A stretch of 64,000 nt of DNA from NCBI RefSeq assembly GCF_014204795.1, contig NZ_JACHMB010000001.1:5022001-5086000 (forward strand). Reading direction: 5' to 3'. Position 1 is the first letter of the stretch, and the number at the start of each line of letters is the position of its first letter. The notes under the pieces are model-generated. The model ran no database searches and had not been told where the DNA came from. It saw only the letters and a program-made list of their open reading frames with translations. This document shows, piece after piece, positions 1-7,980 of this stretch. This stretch comes from Nonomuraea jabiensis (GTDB taxonomy: Bacteria; Actinomycetota; Actinomycetes; Streptosporangiales; Streptosporangiaceae). The position numbers and the translations under genes are program-made.

Positions 1-169
1 CGAGACCGACATGAACGTCGTGATGACCGGCGAGGGCAGCTTCGTCGAGGTGCAGGGCACCGCCGAGGGCGCGCCCTTCGACCGCGCGGCGCTCGACCAG
101 CTCCTCGACCTGGCGGTGGGCGGCTGCGAGGAGCTCACGCTGATCCAGCAGGAGGCCCTGGGCTCATGA
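1..169 (+). CDS. rph: Ribonuclease PH, C-terminal part (cut by window edge)
   Basis: This is the last 55 codons of RNase PH, the phosphorolytic exoribonuclease that trims tRNA 3' ends. The visible peptide contains the family's late strand and helix (TDMNVVMTGEGSFVEVQGTA, then FDRAALDQLLDLAVGGCEEL). The frame begins at base 2 and the 5' end lies outside the window. Its TGA stop at 167-169 overlaps the ATG of rdgB at 166. The rph-rdgB pairing is common in actinobacteria and links RNA turnover with nucleotide-pool cleaning. Confidence 0.93.
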   Translation, partial: ETDMNVVMTGEGSFVEVQGTAEGAPFDRAALDQLLDLAVGGCEELTLIQQEALGS

Positions 170-756
170 GGATCGTGCTGGCCACCCGCAACGCGGGCAA
201 GATCGCCGAGCTGCGCCGGATCCTGTCCGGGTTCGACATCGTCGGGCTCGAAGAGTTCCCCTCGATCGGCGAGATCGCCGAGACCGGCGTCACGTTCGAG
301 GAGAACGCGCTGCTCAAGGCGCACGCCGTCGCTCAGGGGTCGGGGCTGCCCGCGGTGGCCGACGACTCGGGGCTCTGCGTCGACGTGCTGGGCGGCATGC
401 CGGGTGTCTTCTCCGCCCGCTGGTCGGGGCGGCACGGCGACGACCAGGCCAACCTCGACCTGCTGCTCGCGCAGGTCTCCGACGTGCCCGCCGGCAAGCT
501 GACCGCCCACTTCGCCTGCGCCGCGGCGCTGGCGCTGCCTTCGGGGGAGTCCCGGGTGGTGGAGGGCGCGCTCCAGGGCCACCTGATCTCCGCCCGCCGA
601 GGGTCCAACGGGTTCGGCTACGACCCGATCTTCGTGCCCGACGGCGAGGAGCGCACGACGGCCGAGCTGTCGCCGGAGGAGAAGGACGCGATCAGCCACC
701 GGGGCCGGGCCTTCCGGGCGCTGGCGCCCCTCGTGCGCGAGCTGCTCAGCTCGTAA
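166..756 (+). CDS. rdgB: RdgB/HAM1 family XTP/dITP pyrophosphatase
   Basis: This 196-residue protein hydrolyses non-canonical purine triphosphates (XTP, dITP/ITP) to monophosphates and keeps deaminated bases out of DNA and RNA. It opens with the family signature MRIVLATRNAGKIAELRRIL. It carries the metal-binding stretch VADDSGLCVDVLGGMPGVFS near residues 64-83, and ends with the base-recognition motif ISHRGRAFRAL. Length is typical. The ATG overlaps the rph stop (ATGA), so translation is probably coupled. No truncation or odd residue is visible. Confidence 0.95.
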   Translation: MRIVLATRNAGKIAELRRILSGFDIVGLEEFPSIGEIAETGVTFEENALLKAHAVAQGSGLPAVADDSGLCVDVLGGMPGVFSARWSGRHGDDQANLDLLLAQVSDVPAGKLTAHFACAAALALPSGESRVVEGALQGHLISARRGSNGFGYDPIFVPDGEERTTAELSPEEKDAISHRGRAFRALAPLVRELLSS

Positions 757-770
757 CCACCGTGTAAGAA

Positions 771-788
771 CCGCCCGGGGCCGGGCGG
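771..788. terminator. Perfect 8-bp GC hairpin downstream of rdgB
   Basis: CCGCCCGG at 771-778 is the exact reverse complement of CCGGGCGG at 781-788, leaving a 2-base loop (or 7 bp with a 4-base loop). It lies 15 bases after the rdgB stop, the right place for a terminator, but no T-tract follows. It also sits just upstream of the leaderless promoter of the next gene, so it could be regulatory instead. Confidence 0.45.
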
Positions 789-790
789 CG

Positions 791-805
791 TAACGTCGAA
801 CCGTG
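791..805 (+). promoter_or_regulatory. Leaderless promoter -10 (TAACGT-N6-GTG)
   Basis: TAACGT at 791-796 is followed by exactly six bases and then the GTG at 803. This matches the actinobacterial TANNNT -10 element with transcription starting on the start codon. There is no Shine-Dalgarno sequence before this GTG. Confidence 0.5.
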
Positions 806-2515
806 CAGAGTAATTCGGTGGTGCCCGCCTGGGCGAGGGCCCTGATGGGGCTGGTGGCCGGGGGCGTGGCCCTCGGGATCGCGCAGCTCGTGGCCGCGTT
901 CGCGGGGGCCAAGTCGTCGCCCGTGGTGGCGGTGGGCGACGCGGCGATCGATCTGACGCCCGCTCCGGTCAAGGATTTCGCGATCAGGGCGTTCGGCGAG
1001 AACGACAAGACGGTCCTCATCGCGGGTGTGCTGATCGTGGTGCTCGGGGGGATCGCGCCCCTCATCGGGACGCTGGCCGTCCGCAGGCTCGCCTACGGCT
1101 ACGCCGGGCTGGCCGTTTTCGCGGCGATCGGGCTGGCGGCGGTGCTGACGCGGCCGGATGCCGGGATCCCGGACGTGCTGCCGACCGTGGTGGGGGTGGC
1201 GGCCGGCGCCTGGACGCTGGGATGGCTGGTACGGCGGGCAACAGCCATTCAACCCGCCAGCGCCACGCAACCCGCCAGCGCCAGGCAGCCCGGCAGCGGC
1301 ACGGGGCCCGGCAGCGCCACGGAACCCCCCAGCGCCACCCAACCCCGCAGCGCCACCGAGTCCGGCGGTGCCGGTGAGGACGGCAACGGTGGGGGGCGCG
1401 ACGGGGTGGAGCGGCCCGCGGTCATGCTGGCCGGGGCGGACCTGTGGACGTTCGACCGGCGGCGGCTGCTGACCGGAGCCGCCGGCGGGGCGGTGGTCGC
1501 GATCGGCGGCGCCGTGCTCGGGCAGGCGCTCGGCGGGCGGCGGGCCGTGGACGCCGCGCGGGTGAGGGTGGCGCTGCCCAGGCCCGCGACCCCCGCCAAA
1601 CCCATTCCGGCAGGCGCGGACTTCCACATCAGAGGCTTGTCTCCATTTATTACGAATAACAGGGACTTCTATAGGGTCGACACGGCGCTGGTCGTCCCCC
1701 AGGTGGATCCCGACGCCTGGAAGCTGCGCATCCACGGCCTGGTCGACCGGCCGGTCGAGCTCACGTACCAGGAGCTTCTGGGCATGCCGCTCACCGAGGC
1801 CGACGTCACGCTCACCTGCGTCTCCAACGAGGTCGGCGGCGAGTACGTCGGCAACGCCCGCTGGCTCGGCGTCCGCATGGCCGAGGTGCTGCGCCGGGCC
1901 GGGCTGCGGTCCGGCGCCGACATGCTCCTGTCCACCTCGGCCGACGGCTTCACCTGCGGCACCCCGGTCGACGTGATCATGGACGGCCGCGACGCGCTGT
2001 TCGCGATCGCGATGAACGGCGAGGCCCTCCCCGTGGCCCACGGGTTCCCGGTGCGCCAGGTGGTGCCCGGTCTGTACGGGTACGTGTCGGCCACCAAGTG
2101 GGTCGTGGACATCAAGGTGACCAGGTTCGACCAGGACGAGGCGTACTGGACGCCGCGCGGCTGGGCGGCCAAGGGCCCCATCAAGACCCAGTCGCGGATC
2201 GACGTGCCCAAGTCGGGAGATTCGGTGAAGGCCGGACGGGCCACGATCGCCGGTGTGGCCTGGGCGCAGCACACCGGGGTGGACGCCGTGGAGGTCAGGG
2301 TCGATCAGGGGCAGTGGCGGCAGGCGAGGCTGGCCGAGGTGCCGGGGCCCGACACCTGGCGGCAGTGGTCGATCGACTGGGACGCCACGGCGGGACAGCA
2401 CACGATCCAGGTGCGGGCGACCGACGCCGCCGGGCGTACCCAGACCGAGCAGGAGGCCCCGCCCGCGCCCGACGGCGCCACCGGCTGGCACACCATCACG
2501 GTGAACGTGACCTGA
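803..2515 (+). CDS. Membrane-anchored molybdopterin-dependent oxidoreductase (sulfite-oxidase/YedY-like)
   Basis: This 570-residue protein has about four hydrophobic segments in its first 145 residues. A low-complexity linker follows (residues 150-185, hexapeptide repeats). A second hydrophobic stretch preceded by DRRRLL (about 218-245) resembles an internal twin-arginine signal. The catalytic domain (about 270-470) is of the sulfite-oxidase type: LTCVSNEVGG supplies the probable Mo-ligating Cys339, followed by GNARWLGVRMAEVL and VRQVVPGLYGY. The C-terminal 100 residues form the Ig-like Mo-co dimerisation domain. The topology places the Mo site outside the membrane. The substrate is unknown. 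Mo-co identity is family knowledge; oxidation of small S/N-oxides is only a guess. Confidence 0.87.
   Translation: MQSNSVVPAWARALMGLVAGGVALGIAQLVAAFAGAKSSPVVAVGDAAIDLTPAPVKDFAIRAFGENDKTVLIAGVLIVVLGGIAPLIGTLAVRRLAYGYAGLAVFAAIGLAAVLTRPDAGIPDVLPTVVGVAAGAWTLGWLVRRATAIQPASATQPASARQPGSGTGPGSATEPPSATQPRSATESGGAGEDGNGGGRDGVERPAVMLAGADLWTFDRRRLLTGAAGGAVVAIGGAVLGQALGGRRAVDAARVRVALPRPATPAKPIPAGADFHIRGLSPFITNNRDFYRVDTALVVPQVDPDAWKLRIHGLVDRPVELTYQELLGMPLTEADVTLTCVSNEVGGEYVGNARWLGVRMAEVLRRAGLRSGADMLLSTSADGFTCGTPVDVIMDGRDALFAIAMNGEALPVAHGFPVRQVVPGLYGYVSATKWVVDIKVTRFDQDEAYWTPRGWAAKGPIKTQSRIDVPKSGDSVKAGRATIAGVAWAQHTGVDAVEVRVDQGQWRQARLAEVPGPDTWRQWSIDWDATAGQHTIQVRATDAAGRTQTEQEAPPAPDGATGWHTITVNVT
1250..1357 (+). 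repeat. Six tandem 18-bp coding repeats (hexapeptide linker)
   Basis: Six contiguous 18-bp units run at 1250, 1268, 1286, 1304, 1322 and 1340. They encode QPASAT, QPASAR, QPGSGT, GPGSAT, EPPSAT and QPRSAT. The units keep the reading frame and form a flexible Pro/Ser/Ala linker between the membrane part and the catalytic part of the oxidoreductase. Such a tract can vary in copy number by slippage. Confidence 0.85.
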
Positions 2516-2638
2516 GTCCCGCTTGTCCCTGTTTCCGCAGGTACGGCCGGTGGTTCTGGCGGAGAATCTTGCCGACTTCCCCTCCCTGCCACGGCGACCC
2601 CTCTACGATCGGTCGTCGAGCATGACAGGAGGCAGGAC

Positions 2639-3607
2639 GTGTTCCGCGAGCGCAAGCCGGGCGTCCGGTGGGTCCTTCCAGACGGACAGTACAACCCTGT
2701 GGTGGCGGAGGGGGTGCGGTGGCTCGACTACGAGCGCGCCGCCGGGCAGGACCCCCGGTCCGACCACGATCACCGGACGGGGGATCGCGAGCCTCGCTCC
2801 GGCCGCGATCAGCAGTCCGGTCCCGATGGGCGGACCGACCATGATCACCAGGCGGGGCACGATCGGCGGACCGCGCGTGATCGCCAGTCGGGACACGATC
2901 AATGGACCGACCATGATCTCCAGTCCGAGCGTCCCGACCTGGCCGACCTGGCCGACATGCCGGGTGACCTCCTCGACGCCGAGGAGGGCGACTGGTTCGA
3001 GCGGACGCGCCGGCCGTCCAGGCTCGCCGACTCCAGGCCGTACGGCGTGCCGGGCGGGCTCGCCCAGCCGGACCCGCAGGTGGAGCAGGACCTCGCCGAG
3101 GCGCTGCGGCCCGGCGACCGCTTCCCCGACCCGCGCGGCACCTGGGTGCGGCTGATCAACGGCGGCGGGCCCGCCGACGACCCGTTCCGGGCCTCCAACG
3201 CCGCCGACTGCGCGCTGGCCGTGCTGTCCACCTGGCACGGCGAGCCCGCCACGGCCGCGCCCCGATTCCCCGAGTACGACCGGATCGGCCGGCCCCTGCT
3301 GACCGGCGAGGAGGGAAGCCTGGCCAGGATCGAGCGGTGGGTCGGCCAGCGCTTCCAGTACGCGGGGCAGGGCCGGCACGCCTATCCGGCGATCGCGCGG
3401 CGGCTGCGCGACGCCGGGCACGGGGCCGCCGCCGTCATCGTGGTGCGCTGGCCCGGAGGCGGCTCCCACGCCTGGAACGCGGTCAACTACGACGGCGAGG
3501 TGATCTGGATCGACGCTCAGAGGGGGCACATGTCCGTCGAACCTGCCTACATGACGGTGACCGGGGTGTTCTGCGTGATACTCGACCGGCGGGGATGGCC
3601 CCGGTGA
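2639..3607 (+). CDS. Tox-PL (papain-fold, glutamine deamidase-type) domain protein
   Basis: This 322-residue protein starts at a GTG with a perfect AGGAGG six bases upstream (2627-2632). Residues about 42-100 are a hydrophilic repeat tract rich in His, Asp, Arg and Gln with a six-residue period (for example HDHQAG, HDRRTA, RDRQSG). The C-terminal half looks like the papain-fold toxin/glutamine-deamidase family of polymorphic toxins. A candidate triad is Cys191 in SNAADCALAVLSTWHG, His277 in GGGSHAWNAVN and Asp292 in VIWIDAQRGHMS. Deamidation of a target glutamine is family knowledge, not shown here. There is no signal peptide, membrane segment or recognisable secretion domain. The stop overlaps the GTG of an Imm35-like gene, supporting a toxin-immunity pair. 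Confidence 0.75.
   Translation: MFRERKPGVRWVLPDGQYNPVVAEGVRWLDYERAAGQDPRSDHDHRTGDREPRSGRDQQSGPDGRTDHDHQAGHDRRTARDRQSGHDQWTDHDLQSERPDLADLADMPGDLLDAEEGDWFERTRRPSRLADSRPYGVPGGLAQPDPQVEQDLAEALRPGDRFPDPRGTWVRLINGGGPADDPFRASNAADCALAVLSTWHGEPATAAPRFPEYDRIGRPLLTGEEGSLARIERWVGQRFQYAGQGRHAYPAIARRLRDAGHGAAAVIVVRWPGGGSHAWNAVNYDGEVIWIDAQRGHMSVEPAYMTVTGVFCVILDRRGWPR
2762..2934 (+). repeat. Degenerate 18-bp coding repeat in toxin N-terminal region
   Basis: The stretch encodes about nine imperfect hexapeptides of the pattern (H/R)-D-x-(Q/R)-(S/T/A)-(G/D). The DNA repeats GATC- and GGAC-containing words at about 18-bp spacing. The period equals that of the linker in the upstream oxidoreductase, although the sequences differ. 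Confidence 0.7.
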
Positions 3608-3873
3608 ACCTCGACCAGGCCAGGGCGCTGGCCGAGGAGTACTTCAACGGCGTGCTGGCGCCCGGCGAGGCGGTGCCGGTGGGGGTGCACGGGTTCCGCG
3701 ACGGATATGTGGCGTGGGTACGCGAGCTCGAACCCGACGACCCGGCCACGCTGCCGGAGACGATCGGGGGCGGGTGCATCGTGATCGACCGCGCCACGGG
3801 CGAGGTGGTGGCCCGGCCACTCCTCGACCCCGAGTCCGTCGCCGACCTCTGGCCCGGCCGCACGCCGCGCTGA
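3604..3873 (+). CDS. Imm35/YrhB-like small protein, probable immunity partner
   Basis: An 89-residue acidic protein starts at a GTG that overlaps the toxin stop (GTGA). GGCGGGG at 3588-3594 sits nine bases upstream as ribosome site. An ATG at 3595 would add three residues but leaves no room for that site. It opens with NLDQARALAEEYFNG, and the late motif GGGCIVIDRATGEVVARPLL resembles the conserved end of YrhB/Imm35 immunity domains. Fold assignment is by motif resemblance only. Size, overlap and position directly after a Tox-PL gene are the best arguments for immunity. Without the context I would call it hypothetical. Confidence 0.6.
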   Translation: MNLDQARALAEEYFNGVLAPGEAVPVGVHGFRDGYVAWVRELEPDDPATLPETIGGGCIVIDRATGEVVARPLLDPESVADLWPGRTPR

Positions 3874-3916
3874 GCCCGCCACCGGCCCCGCGCGACAGGG
3901 CTGGGCCATGAGGGCC

Positions 3917-3942
3917 GGGCGCCGCCTCCGCGTGGGGCGCCC
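3917..3942. terminator. Hairpin between convergent genes
   Basis: GGGCGCC (3917-3923) pairs with GGCGCCC (3936-3942) around a 12-base loop. It lies between the convergent Imm35-like gene and the ABC permease, so it could stop transcription from both sides. No U-tract is visible. Confidence 0.35.
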
Positions 3943-3959
3943 GACCGCCTTCGCCGAGG

Positions 3960-6449
3960 TCAGCCGGCGGCGAGTGAGCCGACGATCGAGGCGCGTGCCG
4001 CGCGGCGGGCCGGGAGGACGGCGGCCAGCACGCCGGCCGCCCCGGACAGCAGCACGAACAGCGCGATCTGCCCGGTCGGCACCGACAGGACGGCCCCGTC
4101 CAGCATCGCCATCATCGCGGCCCAGCCGAAGATCCCGCCGAGCACCACCCCCACCAGCGCTCCGATCAGCCCCAGCACCAGCGCCTCGACGGACAGCATC
4201 CGGCGCAGCTGTGGCCGGGTCAGGCCGAGGGCGCGCAGCAGCGCCGACTCCCGGGTGCGCTCGTGGACCGACAGGGAGAGCGTGTTGGCGATGCCCAGGA
4301 GCGAGATCAGGATCGCCAGCCCCAGCAGCCCGGTGATGATCATGAGCAGCATGTCCAGCGTCTCGTCGAACTGGCCGCGTACCTCCGTCGAGCTCGACAC
4401 CCGCACGGTCGGGTAGGCCGCGACGGCGGTGTCCACCACCTTGCGGGCCCGCTCGGGCGGCACGCCGTCCTTGATGTTGACCAGGACGCGGGAGTCGGGC
4501 AGGGCGCCGAAGTACGTGTCGAACGTCGCCTCCGCGACCATGACCGACGGCAGCGTCGACTGGGCCCCGTCGGTCAGCGCCACCACCTTCAGCGAGACGA
4601 CCCCGGCCTTCTTGGTCTTCAGCGGAACCGAGTCGCCGAGCCGCACGCCCCGCTCCGTGGCCACGTTGTCGGCCACCGCCGCCTGCCCGGGGCCGAGGCC
4701 CTTCATGGATCCGGCGGTCACGGACGGGTCGATCGCCCCGCTGAACGTGCCGACCTCGAGCCGCCGGTCCGCGAACTCGGCCTCGGTGGTGCGTACCTGC
4801 GCCACCGAGGCCAGCTCCGGCCTGCCGCGCAGCTCCGTGGCCACGGACCTGGGGATGACCGCCTCGCGCTGCTGGCCGGCCAGCATGTAGTCGATCGGGA
4901 ACTGGTCGTCCAGCTTGGCCGTCAGCGTCAGCCTGGTGGACGCGGTGACGACCGAGATCAGCGTCATGAGCGTCACGCCGATGGTCAGCGCGACCGTGGT
5001 GGTCGCGGCCCGCTTGGGGTTGCGGCCCGAGTTGTCCACCGCGAGCCGCCCCGGCACCCCGAAGAGCCTGCCGGGGATCCAGCCGACCAGCGTGCTCAGC
5101 GGCTTGATCAGCACCGGGCCCAGGATCAGCACGGCCAGGAACGTCAGCGCGCCCCCGGCCATGACGACGAAGAGCGAGACCTGCTGGCCGGGCGTGATCG
5201 CGAAGACGCCGACGGCCGTCGTGCCGAGGCCCGCCACCAGGAAGAGCGCGGCGAAGAGGCCACGTACGAGGCCCGCGCGGAACGTCTGCTCCTCGGTCTG
5301 GCTCCGCAGCGCCGCGATCGGCGCGACCCGGGTGGCCGACCTGGCGGGCAGCAGGGCCGCGCACACCGTGACCGCCAGGCCGACGGCCAGGCCGATGCCG
5401 ATCGTGGCGGGGCTGAGGGTGACGGCCGTGTCGGTGGGCAGCGGGGCGTCGAACGCGGCCAGGACCATCAGCGTGAGCGAGGCCAGGCCGTACCCGATGA
5501 CCAGGCCGAGCGCGGAGGCGATCAGCCCCACCACCGTGGACTCCAGCACGATCGAGCCGAACACCTGCCCGCGCGTGGCCCCGATGCACCGCAGCAGCGC
5601 CATCTCCCTGGTGCGCTGCGCGACGAGGATGTTGAAGGTGTTGTAGATGACCAGCGCGGCCACCATCATCGCCACGACGCCGAACATCAGCAGCCCCAGC
5701 GTGAACGTGCGGGTCTCCACCCCGGCCGCCCTGGCCAGGTCGTCGGCCAGCTCGGCGCCGGTCTTGACCACGTACGCGCCGCCCACGGCCGCCGCGACGG
5801 CCTGCTTCAGCCCGGGCGCCCGGCCCGCCACGTCGATCTCGCGGTAGCCCTCCGCGCCCGTCATCCACTGCGCGGTGGCGGTGGTGAAGCCGACCGCGCC
5901 GGTGTAGGAGAGCTCCTGGTCCACGCCGGGGTCGAGCAGTCCGACGAGCCTGAACTGGTGCTCGCGCTCTTTGGCGTCGAGGACCGTGATCGTGTCGCCG
6001 AGCTTGAAGCCCTGGGCCTCGGCGGTGTTCTCGTCGAGCACGGCGACCTGGTCGTCGGTGCCGGGGCCGGTGCCCGAGACGATGTCGGTGCGGTCGAGCG
6101 GCCCCTGGACGATGGACAGGGCCGTGGTGGGGGCGTTCCCGACGGTCTTGCCGTCCTTGCCGAGCACGGGCGCGGCGGCGCGGATCAGGCCCTGGGCCTC
6201 GGTGACGCCGTCCAGGGCGCGCACCTGTTCCAGGACGCGCTCCGGCAGCACGGCGCCGGGGCCCTTGGGCAGCACGGCCACGTCCACCTTGCCCGCGTCG
6301 GCCGTGACGCGCTGCGCGAACCCGGCCTGCACGGTGTCGTTCAGCACGAACGTGCCTGCGATGAACCCCACGCCCAGCGTGATCGCCAGCGAGGTGAGCA
6401 GCAGCCTGAGCTTGTGCGCGCGCAGCCCGGCCAGTGCCGTCTTCAGCAC
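3960..6449 (-). CDS. ABC transporter permease with two FtsX domains (MacB-like)
   Basis: This 829-residue membrane protein starts at a GTG with GAGGAG just upstream. It has an N-terminal membrane segment (LLLTSLAITLGVGFIAGTFV), an extracellular MacB-type periplasmic core domain, then two FtsX blocks of three to four helices each. The first block has ALLRCIGATRGQVFGSIVLE near residue 290 and the second has ALLRALGLTRPQLRRML near 745. Those cytoplasmic loops contact the ATPase. It begins four bases after the ATPase gene and belongs to a kinase-regulator-ATPase-permease run. Exporters in this setting usually handle antimicrobial peptides or envelope stress; the substrate is not known. Confidence 0.9.
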   Translation of the reverse strand: MLKTALAGLRAHKLRLLLTSLAITLGVGFIAGTFVLNDTVQAGFAQRVTADAGKVDVAVLPKGPGAVLPERVLEQVRALDGVTEAQGLIRAAAPVLGKDGKTVGNAPTTALSIVQGPLDRTDIVSGTGPGTDDQVAVLDENTAEAQGFKLGDTITVLDAKEREHQFRLVGLLDPGVDQELSYTGAVGFTTATAQWMTGAEGYREIDVAGRAPGLKQAVAAAVGGAYVVKTGAELADDLARAAGVETRTFTLGLLMFGVVAMMVAALVIYNTFNILVAQRTREMALLRCIGATRGQVFGSIVLESTVVGLIASALGLVIGYGLASLTLMVLAAFDAPLPTDTAVTLSPATIGIGLAVGLAVTVCAALLPARSATRVAPIAALRSQTEEQTFRAGLVRGLFAALFLVAGLGTTAVGVFAITPGQQVSLFVVMAGGALTFLAVLILGPVLIKPLSTLVGWIPGRLFGVPGRLAVDNSGRNPKRAATTTVALTIGVTLMTLISVVTASTRLTLTAKLDDQFPIDYMLAGQQREAVIPRSVATELRGRPELASVAQVRTTEAEFADRRLEVGTFSGAIDPSVTAGSMKGLGPGQAAVADNVATERGVRLGDSVPLKTKKAGVVSLKVVALTDGAQSTLPSVMVAEATFDTYFGALPDSRVLVNIKDGVPPERARKVVDTAVAAYPTVRVSSSTEVRGQFDETLDMLLMIITGLLGLAILISLLGIANTLSLSVHERTRESALLRALGLTRPQLRRMLSVEALVLGLIGALVGVVLGGIFGWAAMMAMLDGAVLSVPTGQIALFVLLSGAAGVLAAVLPARRAARASIVGSLAAG

Positions 6450-6453
6450 CTCC

Positions 6454-7209
6454 TCACGCCCTTTCCAGCCGCACGAGCGTGTCCAGGACGGACTGCGGCG
6501 TCGGCGCGCCGATCTCGGTGACCAGCTCGCCGTCGCGCAGGAACACCACGCGGTCGGCGTACGAGGCGGCGACCGGGTCGTGCGTGACCATGACGATGGT
6601 CTGGCCCAGCTCGCGTACGGAGGTGCGCAGGAAGGACAGGACCTCGGCGCCGCTGCGGGAGTCCAGGTTGCCCGTGGGCTCGTCGGCGAAGATCACCTGA
6701 GGCTTGCTGATCAGTGCCCTGGCCACGGCCACGCGCTGCTGCTGGCCGCCGGACAGCTCGCTCGGCCGGTGCCCGAGCCGGTCCTTGAGCCCGACGGTCT
6801 CGATCACCCGGTCGAACAGCTGCTGGTCCGCCTGGCGGGCGGCGATGTCCAGTGGCAGGCGGATGTTCTGCTCGGCGGTGAGCGTGGGCAGCAGGTTGAA
6901 GGCCTGGAAGACGAAGCCGATCCGCTCGCGGCGCAGCAGCGTGAGCTGCCGGTCGTTCAGCCCGGTCAGCTCCACGTCGCCGATGTGCACGGTGCCCGAG
7001 GTGGCGGCGTCGAGCCCGGCCAGGCAGTGCATCAGGGTGGACTTGCCGGAGCCCGACGGGCCCATGATGGCGGTGAAGGCCCCGGTGGCGAAGGACACGT
7101 TCACCGCGCGGAGGGCGTGCACCTGGGCGTCGCCTTCGCCGTACACCTTGGTCAGATCTCTGGCCACCACCGCGGGCGGTGCCTGGCGCCGGGTATCGGT
7201 GAGCGTCAC
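6454..7209 (-). CDS. ABC transporter ATP-binding protein (LolD/MacB type)
   Basis: The 251-residue ATPase shows Walker A GPSGSGKST, signature LSGGQQQRVAVARAL, Walker B VIFADEPTGNLDS and the switch His in IVMVTHD. I chose the GTG at 7209 because AAGGAG lies five bases upstream. A longer frame up to 7245 has no ribosome site. It energises the adjacent FtsX-type permease. The NLDS sequence after Walker B is typical of the MacB/LolD branch. The gene lies about 107 bases after the response-regulator gene. Confidence 0.92.
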   Translation of the reverse strand: MTLTDTRRQAPPAVVARDLTKVYGEGDAQVHALRAVNVSFATGAFTAIMGPSGSGKSTLMHCLAGLDAATSGTVHIGDVELTGLNDRQLTLLRRERIGFVFQAFNLLPTLTAEQNIRLPLDIAARQADQQLFDRVIETVGLKDRLGHRPSELSGGQQQRVAVARALISKPQVIFADEPTGNLDSRSGAEVLSFLRTSVRELGQTIVMVTHDPVAASYADRVVFLRDGELVTEIGAPTPQSVLDTLVRLERA

Positions 7210-7316
7210 TTTCACTCCTTGTCGCGGTTTTTCAACGTGAACCACGCTAGGAGTGGAAATTTCGGGATTGATGGGACCTGCGGATGGACTTCGTGTCGGA
7301 CCTCAGATGACTCCCG

Positions 7317-7967
7317 TCAGACTTTCGGCCGATGCGACGGCACGATCAGCCCGGCCTCGTACGCGTACACCACGACCTGGGCCCGGTCCCGCAGCCCCAG
7401 CTTGGCCAGCACCCGCCCCAGGTGGGTCTTCACCGTCGCCTCCGCCACCTGCAGGCCGCCGGCGATCTCCATGTTGGACAGGCCGCGGGCCACCATGAGC
7501 AGCACCTCCCGCTCGCGCGGCGTCAGGTCGGCCGCCGCCACCGGCTCGTCCGTCGGGAGCTGCGCGGCGAACCTGTCCAGCATCCGCCGTAACGTGCTCG
7601 GCGACACCACCGAGTCGCCCGCGTGCACGATCTTGATCGCCTCGACCAGGTCGGCCGGCGGCACGTCCTTCAGCAGGAAACCGGCCGCGCCCGCCTTGAC
7701 CGCGGCGAACGCGTACTCGTCGAGGTCGAACGTGGTCAGGATCAGCACCTTCGGGCCCTGGATGCGGCTGGTGGCCTCGACACCGTCCATGACCGGCATG
7801 CGCACGTCCATGAGCACGACGTCCACCTCGGTGGTCTCCAGCAGCTCCAGCGCCGCGGCGCCGTCGCCGGCCTCGGCCACCACCTCGATGTCCGGCTGGG
7901 CCGCGAGCACCATCCTGAACCCGGCGCGCAGCAACTCCTGATCGTCGACCAGCATCACGCGGATCAC
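7317..7967 (-). CDS. NarL/FixJ-family response regulator
   Basis: This 216-residue regulator has an N-terminal receiver domain with acidic pocket LVDDQ, phospho-acceptor Asp in DVVLMDVRMPVMDG (about residue 53), Thr in LILTTFD and Lys in FLLKDVPP. A C-terminal LuxR helix-turn-helix follows (LTPREREVLLMVARGLSNME, then VKTHLGRVLAKLGLRDR). The GTG start has AGGAGG seven bases upstream. It follows the sensor kinase by 13 bases and precedes the ABC genes, which are its likely targets. Confidence 0.95.
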   Translation of the reverse strand: MIRVMLVDDQELLRAGFRMVLAAQPDIEVVAEAGDGAAALELLETTEVDVVLMDVRMPVMDGVEATSRIQGPKVLILTTFDLDEYAFAAVKAGAAGFLLKDVPPADLVEAIKIVHAGDSVVSPSTLRRMLDRFAAQLPTDEPVAAADLTPREREVLLMVARGLSNMEIAGGLQVAEATVKTHLGRVLAKLGLRDRAQVVVYAYEAGLIVPSHRPKV

Positions 7968-7980
7968 CCGGCCACCTCCT

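Noticed and set aside
746..2491. Long minus-strand open frame of 581 codons opposite the molybdopterin oxidoreductase
   Set aside because: It is Pro/Arg/Gly/His-rich shadow sequence with no domain and no ribosome site. The plus-strand gene has clear catalytic motifs.
4263..6521. Plus-strand frame of 752 codons opposite the FtsX permease
   Set aside because: Composition is Arg/Gln/His/Asp-rich as expected from the antisense of a high-GC membrane-protein gene. It shows no fold.
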